Assembly (NCBI GenBank): GCA_900322035.1
Contig: ONYL01000011.1
Span: 1-64,000 of the forward strand
Origin: an uncultured Prevotella sp.
Lineage (GTDB): Bacteria > Bacteroidota > Bacteroidia > Bacteroidales > Bacteroidaceae
Length of the DNA: 64,000 nucleotides
Reading direction: 5' to 3'
A model generated the notes under the pieces. That model worked only from the letters and a program-made list of their open reading frames with translations. It had not been told where the DNA came from and ran no database searches. This document shows, piece after piece, positions 26,420 to 34,893 of this stretch. Positions within the stretch are counted from its first letter, which is position 1. Each line of letters starts with the position of its first letter. The translations under genes and the position numbers were made by a program.

Positions 26420-28612
26420 ATGTTCTCTCTCAAAAGCAATATATTATGGGCAATGGCCCTCTGCTGCACCCTTGCAGCAGAGGCTAAGCCCCGGACGCAA
26501 GCCCAAATCATGCAGTTGGCCGGCGATGCCCTCGCCGCCAGGATGAACAATGTGAGGCACTCGGCAGTCGCCCGACCACTCTCTGTGGCCTATTCCACAG
26601 AGGCACTGACCGTGGTGCAGCAGGGAGGCGGCGGCTATGCCGTCATCTCCAACGACGACCTGCTGCCCGCCGTTTTGGCCTATTCCCCTTCAGCCTTCAG
26701 CCCAACCGATGCCAATCCCGGGTTGAAATGGTGGCTGGCCGCAGTGGAGGAAGCGGCCAAGGATATTGTGGCCTCAGGTGTACCCTTCAGGAGCGTGACG
26801 CCCGACACCAACACCTTTCCCGATCATGTTCCGCAGATGCTCAGTAGCGTTTGGGGACAGATGGAACCCTACAACAACTTCTGTCCGCTGGAATATGATG
26901 CCACGGGCAAACTGGTGGGACGCACAGTGGTCGGCTGTGTGGCCACGGCCATGGCGCAGATCATGTACTATCACAAATATCCCACTCAGCCTACGGGAGC
27001 CTATACCGACATGCAGACCACGGATGCCTTTGGCCGGCCTGTTCCCATCACCGTGAATCTCGATGACTATACCTTCGACTATTCGCTCATGCAGGATTCC
27101 TACACACCCGGCAACTACAGCCCGGCAACTGCCGATCAAGTGGCCGCGCTGAGTTATGCCTGCGGTGTGAGTTTTGCCATGATCTACGGAACTGGAGCTT
27201 CGGGCACCTATTCCGACAGTGCGGTGGTGAGTCTAAAGGCGCACTTCGGTTTTCCCAATGCCCAACTGCTCGACCGCTCCACTTTCACCGATGGCGACGA
27301 TGTTTGGATGAATATCATCTTCAATGAGCTCAGCCACAACCGTCCCTTGATGTATTCCGGTGTAGACGACATCTGGACGGTGGGCGGAGGTGGCCACGCC
27401 TTTGTCTTCGACGGTTATGATGCCGAAGGCCTGGTGCATGTCAACTGGGGCTGGTATGGCCGCAACGACGGCTACTACGCTGTAGACCTGCTCAATCCCC
27501 GCATCCACAGTTTTCACAACCAACAGGACATGATCATCGGCTGCGAATCGCCCTCCCAGGCTTCTGTCCGAACTGATACGCTCCGGGTGGAAGGTGATGT
27601 GAGTGCCGATAGTCTGCGCAGTTATGCCGAGAAGAGCCGCACCCAGGGGCTGCGCTTTCTCGACCTTTCCAAGGCCACGTTGCCTGGCGACTCGTTGCCC
27701 ACCAAGATTTTCTATGGCAGTCTGTTGCAGAAAATCGTGCTGCCGGCTTCGCTCACAACGTTTGGCGACGGCGTCTTTGCCGACTGCCGTAATCTCTCTG
27801 AGGTCGAGTTTGGCGACAATGACGAGCGCCATTTCGTGGTGGCCGACAACGTAGTCTACACTGCCGACACCACAGAAGTCATCGAGGTGCTACCTTATTA
27901 TTATAACGCGGCCAACTTGATGGCTGACTACAACTCGGTGTTTGAGACGCCCGCCACAGTGAGAAAGATCCACCGCTATGCCCTCGACGGTTGTTTCCGT
28001 ATTCAGGGGCTTGTCCTTTCTCAGAAAGTGGAGCATATCGGTAGCAGCGTTTTTGCCCATGCCACTAATCTGAGACGCATTTGCCTTCGCACCTCCACAC
28101 CGCCCACGGTGGACGTCCGTGCCTTCGACGGTCTCGATATCGGCTACACCCAGTTGGCCATTCCAGCTGGAACCCGCGATGTCTATAGCCGCTCGGCGGG
28201 ATGGAGAGATTTCTTCCGGTTGGACAATGTTGTCGAGCAGGGTACCAATATCCGAGCCACCGATGTCTATCGTCATGAAGGCGAGGAAAATCCCGAATGG
28301 CAATACCGTGTGCTGGGTGACTTCGTCAGTGGAGAGCCCACTCTCAGTTGTGAGGCCGGTAAGGATTCTCCCGCCGGCGACTATCCCATCCGTGTGGAGC
28401 GGGGCACCATAGAAGGCGAAAACGTGGTCTTCACCAATGGCACCCTTCATGTCGTCGACAAGAGCGTGCAGCTTCCCACCACGGGAATCCATGCGCCCAT
28501 GTTCAACTCTAAGGACCGCGCCTTCACCCTTGGCGGCTGTGCCGTATCGGGCAAGCTGCCATCGGGTGTGCATGAGATTCTTATCATCAACGGCAAGAAA
28601 GTGGTCCGTTGA
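26420..28612 (+). CDS. C10-family cysteine protease with BspA-like leucine-rich repeats
   Basis: A 730-residue exported protease: signal peptide, then a streptopain-type inhibitory prodomain (about 25-130), then the C10 catalytic domain with Cys in VVGCVATAMAQIMYYHKYP (about residue 173) and His in GGGGHAFVFDGYDAEG (about 325), followed by the conserved VHVNWGWYGRNDGYY. Residues about 385-615 form BspA-type leucine-rich repeats (KIVLPASLTTFGDGVFADCR, HIGSSVFAHATNLRRICLRT), an adhesion module. The C-terminal tail ends EILIINGKKVVR. It belongs with streptopain and the Prevotella interpain family, which cleave host proteins. It lies 23 bases after the frameshifted surface-protein gene. Confidence 0.9.
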   Translation: MFSLKSNILWAMALCCTLAAEAKPRTQAQIMQLAGDALAARMNNVRHSAVARPLSVAYSTEALTVVQQGGGGYAVISNDDLLPAVLAYSPSAFSPTDANPGLKWWLAAVEEAAKDIVASGVPFRSVTPDTNTFPDHVPQMLSSVWGQMEPYNNFCPLEYDATGKLVGRTVVGCVATAMAQIMYYHKYPTQPTGAYTDMQTTDAFGRPVPITVNLDDYTFDYSLMQDSYTPGNYSPATADQVAALSYACGVSFAMIYGTGASGTYSDSAVVSLKAHFGFPNAQLLDRSTFTDGDDVWMNIIFNELSHNRPLMYSGVDDIWTVGGGGHAFVFDGYDAEGLVHVNWGWYGRNDGYYAVDLLNPRIHSFHNQQDMIIGCESPSQASVRTDTLRVEGDVSADSLRSYAEKSRTQGLRFLDLSKATLPGDSLPTKIFYGSLLQKIVLPASLTTFGDGVFADCRNLSEVEFGDNDERHFVVADNVVYTADTTEVIEVLPYYYNAANLMADYNSVFETPATVRKIHRYALDGCFRIQGLVLSQKVEHIGSSVFAHATNLRRICLRTSTPPTVDVRAFDGLDIGYTQLAIPAGTRDVYSRSAGWRDFFRLDNVVEQGTNIRATDVYRHEGEENPEWQYRVLGDFVSGEPTLSCEAGKDSPAGDYPIRVERGTIEGENVVFTNGTLHVVDKSVQLPTTGIHAPMFNSKDRAFTLGGCAVSGKLPSGVHEILIINGKKVVR

Positions 28613-28768
28613 TTCTCTTCCGCTTCGTGTTCTTGGCTATCGTTTGTCGGCAAATCTTCCCGTCCCCCGGCTGTTGAGCCTATAGGGTGAAGATTGCCGG
28701 CAGAAAGATGGCTGCAATGAAAGTTTCTCAAACTTCTAACATTTAACTTCCAACTTCTCACTCGTCCA

Positions 28769-30532
28769 ATGAACAAGATTCTACTTTCAGTCTTGTCAGT
28801 TCTCTTCTTCCTGCCTGCCATGTGCCAGCAGCGCAGTGATGAGGCCATGCGCTATGCAGCCCAGAAGCAGTGGCGCTCCATGTGCCGTCGGTCGGTGGTG
28901 CTTCAGCCTGCCGCCGATCTCCGTCCCCTCAAGCGCACGTCGGCCCTCACGGTCTATGGCACACCCGGACAAGGTTTTGTCATCACGGCCCGATCAAAGC
29001 ATCTGCCGGCCGTCCTGGCTTACTCCGACTCTAAATTTCCAGAGGAGAATCTTCCCGACGGTCTCCAGTGGTGGATGGACAGAATCGGGGAGGCTGTAGA
29101 GCATCCATCCTACAGTGCTCCGGCCATCGAAGACTATACTCCCGTTGAGCCCCTGTTGAAAACCACCTGGGCACAGGAATCTCCCTACAACGCACTCTGT
29201 CCGAGAATCGGCGGTGCCTGGGGCTCAACGCCCCTGACAGGCTGTGTGGCTACGGCTATGGCACAGATTCTCAAGTATTTTCAGTATCCTTCCACCAGCA
29301 CCGGCAAGGCTTACTATCTCATCGATGGAAGTAATGCCAAGCATCAAGTCACACTTTCCACTACCTTCGACTGGGCCAACATGCTTAATACCTACACCTG
29401 GGGCTATTCCGACGACCAGTCCAAGGCTGTTCAGGAGCTCATGCGCGACTGTGGCTTTGCCGCCCATACCACCTATTCCACCCAGGGAAGCGGGGCCACA
29501 GCCTACGATGCCGGCTACGGTCTGGCCCACAATTTGCGCTACGACTCATTGGCACTCTCTGTAGACAGGCGGATCTTCTGTGCCGACGACGATTGGATGG
29601 CGGCTATCTATGGCGAGTTGCAGGCCCATCGGCCTATCCTCTACAATGCCGTGGACCCCAATATGATGGGCCACGCCTTCGTGTTGGATGGCATGGATGG
29701 AGAGGGCAGAGTACACATCAACTGGGGGTGGTCGGGCACGGCCAATGGTTATTTCGATGTGCGCGACCTCAATGGACTTGCACCTTCCTATCCTAACCCA
29801 TATACCGGGGGCACCATCAGCTACAACTTCTGCGAGGATCAGATCATGGTGACCGGCTTCAAGGCTCAGGAGACTCCAGACGCCGATGAGCACTATCGTT
29901 CTTATTTTGCCATGGTGGAGCCCGACTCGATGTGGATCGACAACGATTCGCTGAAGCTTAAGAATGTGCCGATGTTCAACTTCTCGCATCTCGACTTCAC
30001 GGGACTCTTGGGTGTTGTCATCGAAGACTCCACGGGACACGCCGTGGTGCAGCCCTTCTTCTATTCGCCCTGGCAGGGCAATGGGACGATAGGCATTCTC
30101 AATGGACTCTATCCGACCTCGGCCTACTATCCTTCGGCTACCCTCAACGATGCCGATGGCAAGACTCCGCGCCCCGATGGATGGTATAAGATCTATCTGG
30201 TCTCGTGGTCATCTCAGGAAATGAACGCTCATCAGGATCCCCAACCAGTACGCTTTCCCGTGGTCTATGCCCGTGAGGGACAGCCCAATTACAATGTGTG
30301 GGAAGTGAGGAAGGAGAACGGCCACTGGGTGGAAAACTCCATGCGCTTGTCCGACCAGCCCTTAGTTGACGTCATAGCGGGGCCAATATCTTCCGCAGAC
30401 GATGGCAAGGTGAGGGCCTACGATATGCAGGGAAGGCTTGTCTACGAGGGTAAGAGTTTGCCAGAGTCTGTTAAAGCGCATCATGGCGTTTTGGTGATAA
30501 GAAAGAACGGCCGATCATATAAGATGAAATGA
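28769..30532 (+). CDS. C10-family cysteine protease (streptopain/interpain-like)
   Basis: A 587-residue exported protease. After the signal peptide (MNKILLSVLSVLFFLPAMC) and prodomain (TVYGTPGQGFVITARSKHLP) comes the catalytic domain with Cys in TGCVATAMAQILKYFQYP (about residue 158) and His in NMMGHAFVLDGMDGEG (about 300), followed by VHINWGWSGTANGYF. The C-terminal 200 residues are a beta-rich domain ending in YDMQGRLVYEGKS...LVIRKNGRSYKMK, a variant of the tail shared by this island. Unlike the protease at 26420 it lacks leucine-rich repeats. Likely secreted and self-activated by prodomain cleavage, as known for the family. Confidence 0.9.
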   Translation: MNKILLSVLSVLFFLPAMCQQRSDEAMRYAAQKQWRSMCRRSVVLQPAADLRPLKRTSALTVYGTPGQGFVITARSKHLPAVLAYSDSKFPEENLPDGLQWWMDRIGEAVEHPSYSAPAIEDYTPVEPLLKTTWAQESPYNALCPRIGGAWGSTPLTGCVATAMAQILKYFQYPSTSTGKAYYLIDGSNAKHQVTLSTTFDWANMLNTYTWGYSDDQSKAVQELMRDCGFAAHTTYSTQGSGATAYDAGYGLAHNLRYDSLALSVDRRIFCADDDWMAAIYGELQAHRPILYNAVDPNMMGHAFVLDGMDGEGRVHINWGWSGTANGYFDVRDLNGLAPSYPNPYTGGTISYNFCEDQIMVTGFKAQETPDADEHYRSYFAMVEPDSMWIDNDSLKLKNVPMFNFSHLDFTGLLGVVIEDSTGHAVVQPFFYSPWQGNGTIGILNGLYPTSAYYPSATLNDADGKTPRPDGWYKIYLVSWSSQEMNAHQDPQPVRFPVVYAREGQPNYNVWEVRKENGHWVENSMRLSDQPLVDVIAGPISSADDGKVRAYDMQGRLVYEGKSLPESVKAHHGVLVIRKNGRSYKMK

Positions 30533-30788
30533 TTGTCTGCAATCCTCAAACAGCAGGTGACCGTACTTTGTACCGGCTTAAAAATGTTCAACTGCTTCTC
30601 CAATCATTCTGCATGCGGCGAATGCCAATTATGCATTATGCTTTTGAAGAGGTACTGTCCCCGCAGTTGAGTGGCTGCGGCTCTGGTAGATGCTGACAGT
30701 GTTTTTTCAAAAATTCGACATAAAACTTGCTGTTTACATATATATATAATCGGAATATCGAGTTATAAACAATACAAATACAATTCAA

Positions 30789-32552
30789 ATGAAAAAAACA
30801 ATTTTTCTGCTTCTGATGGGGTGGGTTTTATTTTCTCCGTCAGCCTACGCCGACGGCGAAAAGGACAAACTTCCTGAAATCTGGGGAAACCTTATCTACG
30901 AGTCTGAAATCGCGAACAACCCAGATGTGCTGAGAGGCATCTATCGGTTCACTCCTACAGAAAACAGTGCTGACACCTTGAAATTAGACACTATCTATGT
31001 CTCTACAATGATGGAGGCCAATGGTGGAGGTGTATTCCGTAATGGCAAGTTTCAGTTTGTAAATGAGATAGACCCCGGAGATTTGTACTCCTCACAGCAG
31101 GCCTTCTATGAGTGCAGTATCAATGAAAACAATGAGGTACATTGGCTTCCAGAAGACAGATATGGTGTAACTGTAGAGTCGCTTGCGGCTTACAGTGGAT
31201 GTTTGACAATGGATCCACGGACCGGCAAACTATATGGTATCTATCCGGAGGATTATGGATACAGCAACTATCTGTCTACCGTTGATTTTGATGTTCTCAG
31301 CAGAGAGAATATTGGTGAGGTAAATCAGTATTATCTCACGCTTTCCATTAACCGCCAGGGGGAGATGTATGGAATTGACGATTACGGCGATCTTTATAAA
31401 ATAGATATGAACAGTGGAAACGAAACTTTGGTTGGGGCCACCGGTGTCGTCCCTGGCAACTATTACCAAAGTGCTACTTTTGATCAGACCACTGGCAAAC
31501 TATGGTGGGCCGCACGAACCGAAAGCGAGCGCAGCGTGCTTTATGAAGTGAATACCTCTACAGGCGAGGCTACACAAAAAGCTGTATTCCCATGGGATGA
31601 ACGCTTCCTGGCTCTTTATATACCAGATTCTTTGGGTATAGACTCTACCAAAATAGGTCTTGACAAACCAGCTGCACCTACCAAGGCTACGCTGGATGGT
31701 AATGCTGAAGAAATTGTTCTGAAATGGAACGCGTCTAAGGGTGCACTGCATAAAGATGGAAAAATATCTGATAAGGGACTGACATATCATGTAACATTAC
31801 ATTACGGCGATGAATCATTAAACTTCGATGCGCAAGATACCACGAAAGTATTCGCAATCGATGATCTGGATATCGCTGAGCTTACAAAGTGTTATTTTGA
31901 GGTCGTCACAATGAACGACAGTGTCGCAAGTGACACCACCACTTCCAATTCTTTTGCTGCTGGTCAGGTGCTTGAGGTGCCCTATAACAACGAATTCAAA
32001 TCATCTGAGGATTTTGACCAGCTTACCATATTAGACAATAATGGCGATGGCAGAACTTGGCAGTTTGTGGAAGACTACAATACCGTCATCTACAAATATG
32101 CAGATGAAGATGCCGATGATTGGATCCTGACACCAATGCTTAATCTCAAGGGAGGGCAGAAATACATATTCAAATTCCAGGCTTCACCGCAGGGCTCGGA
32201 ATATCCAGAAACTTTAAATGCCGCTTTCGGAAAGACTATAGATGTGGAAAGCTACACCACCATTTTAGAGAAAGCCGTTGTTGCTACTAAAGACAGTGTG
32301 TTCGAAGTTACATTTACCCCAGATGCGGATGGAGCATACCATGTAGGACTACAGATTGTCAGTCCGTCAACACAGCTCAACTGTATTTTGGACAATATCA
32401 GTGTGACAACTGCAGAGGCAACGAACATTAAAGATATTAGTAAGAAGTCTGCATTATCAGAGGATGTCGAATATAATCTATTAGGTCAACGAACCAACTC
32501 CTCATATCGGGGTGTTGTAATACGCAAGGGAAAGAAAGTGATAAAGAAATAA
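30789..32552 (+). CDS. Surface protein with cleaved-adhesin-type domain
   Basis: A 587-residue exported protein: signal peptide (MKKTIFLLLMGWVLFSPSAY), a repeat region of short beta-strands about residues 30-270 (KLYGIYPEDYG, GDLYKIDMNSGNETLVGATG), a fibronectin-like linker, then a jelly-roll domain (PYNNEFKSSEDFDQLTILDN, DDWILTPMLNLKGGQKYIFK) of the cleaved-adhesin/choice-of-anchor-J kind. The tail YNLLGQRTNSSYRGVVIRKG resembles Bacteroidetes sorting tails. It is a shorter relative of the broken gene at 22972, but its base composition is visibly more A/T-rich than its neighbours, suggesting separate acquisition. A strong terminator follows. The 256 bp before it hold no gene. Confidence 0.75.
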   Translation: MKKTIFLLLMGWVLFSPSAYADGEKDKLPEIWGNLIYESEIANNPDVLRGIYRFTPTENSADTLKLDTIYVSTMMEANGGGVFRNGKFQFVNEIDPGDLYSSQQAFYECSINENNEVHWLPEDRYGVTVESLAAYSGCLTMDPRTGKLYGIYPEDYGYSNYLSTVDFDVLSRENIGEVNQYYLTLSINRQGEMYGIDDYGDLYKIDMNSGNETLVGATGVVPGNYYQSATFDQTTGKLWWAARTESERSVLYEVNTSTGEATQKAVFPWDERFLALYIPDSLGIDSTKIGLDKPAAPTKATLDGNAEEIVLKWNASKGALHKDGKISDKGLTYHVTLHYGDESLNFDAQDTTKVFAIDDLDIAELTKCYFEVVTMNDSVASDTTTSNSFAAGQVLEVPYNNEFKSSEDFDQLTILDNNGDGRTWQFVEDYNTVIYKYADEDADDWILTPMLNLKGGQKYIFKFQASPQGSEYPETLNAAFGKTIDVESYTTILEKAVVATKDSVFEVTFTPDADGAYHVGLQIVSPSTQLNCILDNISVTTAEATNIKDISKKSALSEDVEYNLLGQRTNSSYRGVVIRKGKKVIKK

Positions 32553-32560
32553 TCAAAATT

Positions 32561-32605
32561 CGACGGACAGTTAACGCGCAAGCTTTAACTGTCCGTCGTT
32601 TTTTT
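32561..32605 (+). terminator. Rho-independent terminator
   Basis: Perfect 14-bp arms cgacggacagttaa (32561-32574) and ttaactgtccgtcg (32585-32598) are followed by seven T (32599-32605), 8 bases past the stop of the surface-protein gene. Confidence 0.95.
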
Positions 32606-32946
32606 AGAACTGCTTTTTGTATTATCGAATGAACCGATTTTTTCTCGCTAATACGCAGAGAACGCAGGGGGACGGCTTTGCCATGTGCCCTTCGGGCTGA
32701 ACCTTTGCGAACTTTGCGGTTTGGCGAGAGACATCAACTATTGCATTGATGAACAGCAAGGGCTCCTTTCCCTTTATTCAAGTAGTCTTAGCGCTACTTT
32801 GCGTCTTCGAGATACGGAGCGGGGATCTCTTTGGCAGCATTTCTACCCCAGACCGTGTCCGCTTCGCTCTCTTGAGAGGTTTTCATAATTCTGCTTCTGA
32901 GATTGCCTTTTCACCGCTCACTCCTTCCTCGAATTAACTCAACTCC
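32606..32946. other. Gene-free stretch with 'cgcagagaacgcag / ctttgcg' repeat family
   Basis: No convincing gene. The part 32640-32830 contains acgcagagaacgcag, cctttgcgaactttgcggtt and tactttgcgtcttcgagata, a family of degenerate 7-8-base-period sequences (ctttgcg / cgcagag) found in gene-free stretches of many Bacteroidetes genomes. Its function is unknown. Confidence 0.5.
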
Positions 32947-34518
32947 TTAGGCGGATTCCTTTTTGCCCTCCATTTTGAGTTTCTTGTATACGGCGGGGGT
33001 CATGCCGACAATTTTCTTAAAGGCGATGATGAAACTTGTCGTGCTGTTGTAGCCCAGTGAGAAGGCGATGTCCTTGATGGTGCCGTCCCGGTCATCAATG
33101 ATTTTGGTGAGTGCCTGCCGGATGCGCAATTCGTTGACCACCTGCCTGAAGTTTTGATGGTAGAGGTCGTGAATAGCCCGTGAGGTGTATTTCACGTTGG
33201 TGCCCGCCTCGCGGCTCAGCATGTCGAGCGAGAAGTCGGGCGAAAAGAGAAATTTCGGGTTGTTGAGTGTGTCCGCGATTTTAAGGGACAATTCGTCCTG
33301 CTGTTGGCCTTCGCTGTTGTCGGTTATGGCTGTCTCCTGCTCCACGATTTCCTTTAGCTGTTCGTTCTCCCTTTCTTTGTCGGCAATCTTCTCTTCTTTT
33401 GCGATGAGCAGCCTGTAGGAGTCCATCAGACGCTTCTTCTGTCTCCAGACGATATACAGGGTGAGGATGAGCAGCAGCACGATGAAAGCCACGATATAGG
33501 TCACGGCGATCTGCATTTTCAGTCGGAGGTCGACAGACTCCAACTCGCGCTCGTGCAGACGGGTCACTATGTCCATCAGTTTGGACACGGCCTTGTCCAT
33601 TCGCTGGCTGTTGTAGATCTTGTCGTTAAGCTGTTGGGATCGGCGTTCATATTCGGCCGACTTCGTTTTGTCGCCCGTCTTCTCAAACAATTCGGCATAT
33701 ACGGCGTAGATGTCGGGCAGGTAGCTCTCGTTGTCCCATTTCCTTGCCGACTTCTCAGCCCGCTGCAGGTAGTCGATGGCGAGTTTGAACTCTCCGGCTT
33801 CTGTAGCGCACGATCCAATCTGCAGCAGGATGGCTATGTCGTACCATTGGGGCAGATTGCTGTTGGCGATCACCTGCAGGGTTTGTTGATAGTAGTCGAT
33901 GGCTTTGGTGTATTGCTGTTTTGCCGCCGCCAACTGGCCGTAGTTCTTCATCACGGTGTAGCGGTCGAAGATGGGCTTGGAGGTTCTGATGCTCTTGCGT
34001 TGGTAGAGATAGCCCTCGGCCTGCTCGGGTTTGCCCGCGTTGCACGATGTGGAGAACATCATGTCGAGTACGGCAGCCTCTAAGTCGGTCCACCCGTTGT
34101 CGTGGATGTGGGGATAGGCCAGTTGGTAGTAGTACATGGCACGGTTGTATTCGCGGAACACGTCGTACACCAGCCCGATGTTGGCCAGTGCGCAATAGTA
34201 GTTGTATTTGTTGCCCGTACGTTGTGCCAGATCCAGGTCAAAGGTGTAGAATTCGAAAGCCTCGATGTATTGTCCGTTGTCGTAGCAGAGGTTGCCCGCA
34301 CGATGGAAGGCACTGTCAAACTTGGCTGCGTCCTTGAATTCCTTGAGGTCTTTCACGCTGTCGTTGAACGTGTTGAGCATCTTGCCATAGAGTTCTATGT
34401 CCAGCGAGTCCCGTGTGAGTCGTTTTGCTTTTTCCCCTTGCGACCACCCCGTGATGGTAAGAAAGGCCAGGACAAGACATATGGCTGCGGGAAGAATATA
34501 TAAAAGAGTTTTGTTCAT
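32947..34518 (-). CDS. Membrane-bound TPR sensor with AraC-type DNA-binding domain
   Basis: A 523-residue protein: N-terminal signal or anchor (LLYILPAAICLVLAFLTITG), tetratricopeptide repeats over about residues 60-310 (YYCALANIGLVYDVFREYNR, AIDYYQQTLQVIANSNLP), a transmembrane helix near 345 (AVTYIVAFIVLLLILTLYIV), a coiled coil (AKEEKIADKERENEQLKEIV) and a C-terminal AraC-type HTH (IKDIAFSLGYNSTTSFIIAF). This one-component layout, with TPRs outside and the DNA-binding domain inside, is common in Bacteroidetes. Its targets are unknown, and it lies alone between two rightward units. A -7 box precedes it. Confidence 0.88.
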   Translation of the reverse strand: MNKTLLYILPAAICLVLAFLTITGWSQGEKAKRLTRDSLDIELYGKMLNTFNDSVKDLKEFKDAAKFDSAFHRAGNLCYDNGQYIEAFEFYTFDLDLAQRTGNKYNYYCALANIGLVYDVFREYNRAMYYYQLAYPHIHDNGWTDLEAAVLDMMFSTSCNAGKPEQAEGYLYQRKSIRTSKPIFDRYTVMKNYGQLAAAKQQYTKAIDYYQQTLQVIANSNLPQWYDIAILLQIGSCATEAGEFKLAIDYLQRAEKSARKWDNESYLPDIYAVYAELFEKTGDKTKSAEYERRSQQLNDKIYNSQRMDKAVSKLMDIVTRLHERELESVDLRLKMQIAVTYIVAFIVLLLILTLYIVWRQKKRLMDSYRLLIAKEEKIADKERENEQLKEIVEQETAITDNSEGQQQDELSLKIADTLNNPKFLFSPDFSLDMLSREAGTNVKYTSRAIHDLYHQNFRQVVNELRIRQALTKIIDDRDGTIKDIAFSLGYNSTTSFIIAFKKIVGMTPAVYKKLKMEGKKESA

Positions 34519-34538
34519 AAAGAAAGCCTATTGACCTG

Positions 34539-34546
34539 CAAAGTTA
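34539..34546 (-). promoter_or_regulatory. -7 box of the TPR-AraC gene
   Basis: TAACTTTG on the minus strand, about 20 bases before the start codon, fits TAnnTTTG. Confidence 0.5.
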
Positions 34547-34671
34547 CACAAAATAATCGAATTCTGTTTCTGTCGGTCTTCCTTTTCAAACGAAACAGCC
34601 ACCATCGTGTCTTGTTGCAGGATGGTAGCTGGAAGGGTCCTGGCCCTGGGGGCATGTTTGATGTCAAATAG

Positions 34672-34815
34672 AAGAAACTCTTTGGTGCCCCGCTGAAGGC
34701 CTTGCAGATTCTGGCGCCCCGCATGGTGGACCTGGAGAATGCAGCCGACATCTATGGCGCGTTTGATTTCTCTCCGGACAAGGACAGGGCGGCGGAAATG
34801 CTGAGGCGGCGGTGA
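34672..34815 (+). pseudogene. Short gene remnant (C-terminal 47 codons)
   Basis: Directly after an in-frame TAG (34669-34671), 47 codons read KKLFGAPLKALQILAPRMVD...DIYGAFDFSPDKDRAAEML and end in TGA at 34813. The composition is that of a real protein C-terminus, and the codon use resembles the neighbours, but there is no start codon or longer frame. I do not recognise the family. It is probably the tail of a deleted gene. Confidence 0.4.
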
Positions 34816-34839
34816 ACTGAAAAAAAGTAGGGTCTTTTC

Positions 34840-34870
34840 TTTGTGTTCTCAAACCTTTGCGTTACCTTTG
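34840..34870 (+). promoter_or_regulatory. Promoter of the PEP/pyruvate-binding protein gene
   Basis: TTTG at 34840-34843 and TACCTTTG at 34863-34870 with a 19-bp spacer match the Bacteroidetes -33/-7 pattern; the ATG follows at 34894. Confidence 0.7.
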
Positions 34871-34893
34871 CAAGCACTACTACTATCTGACAC

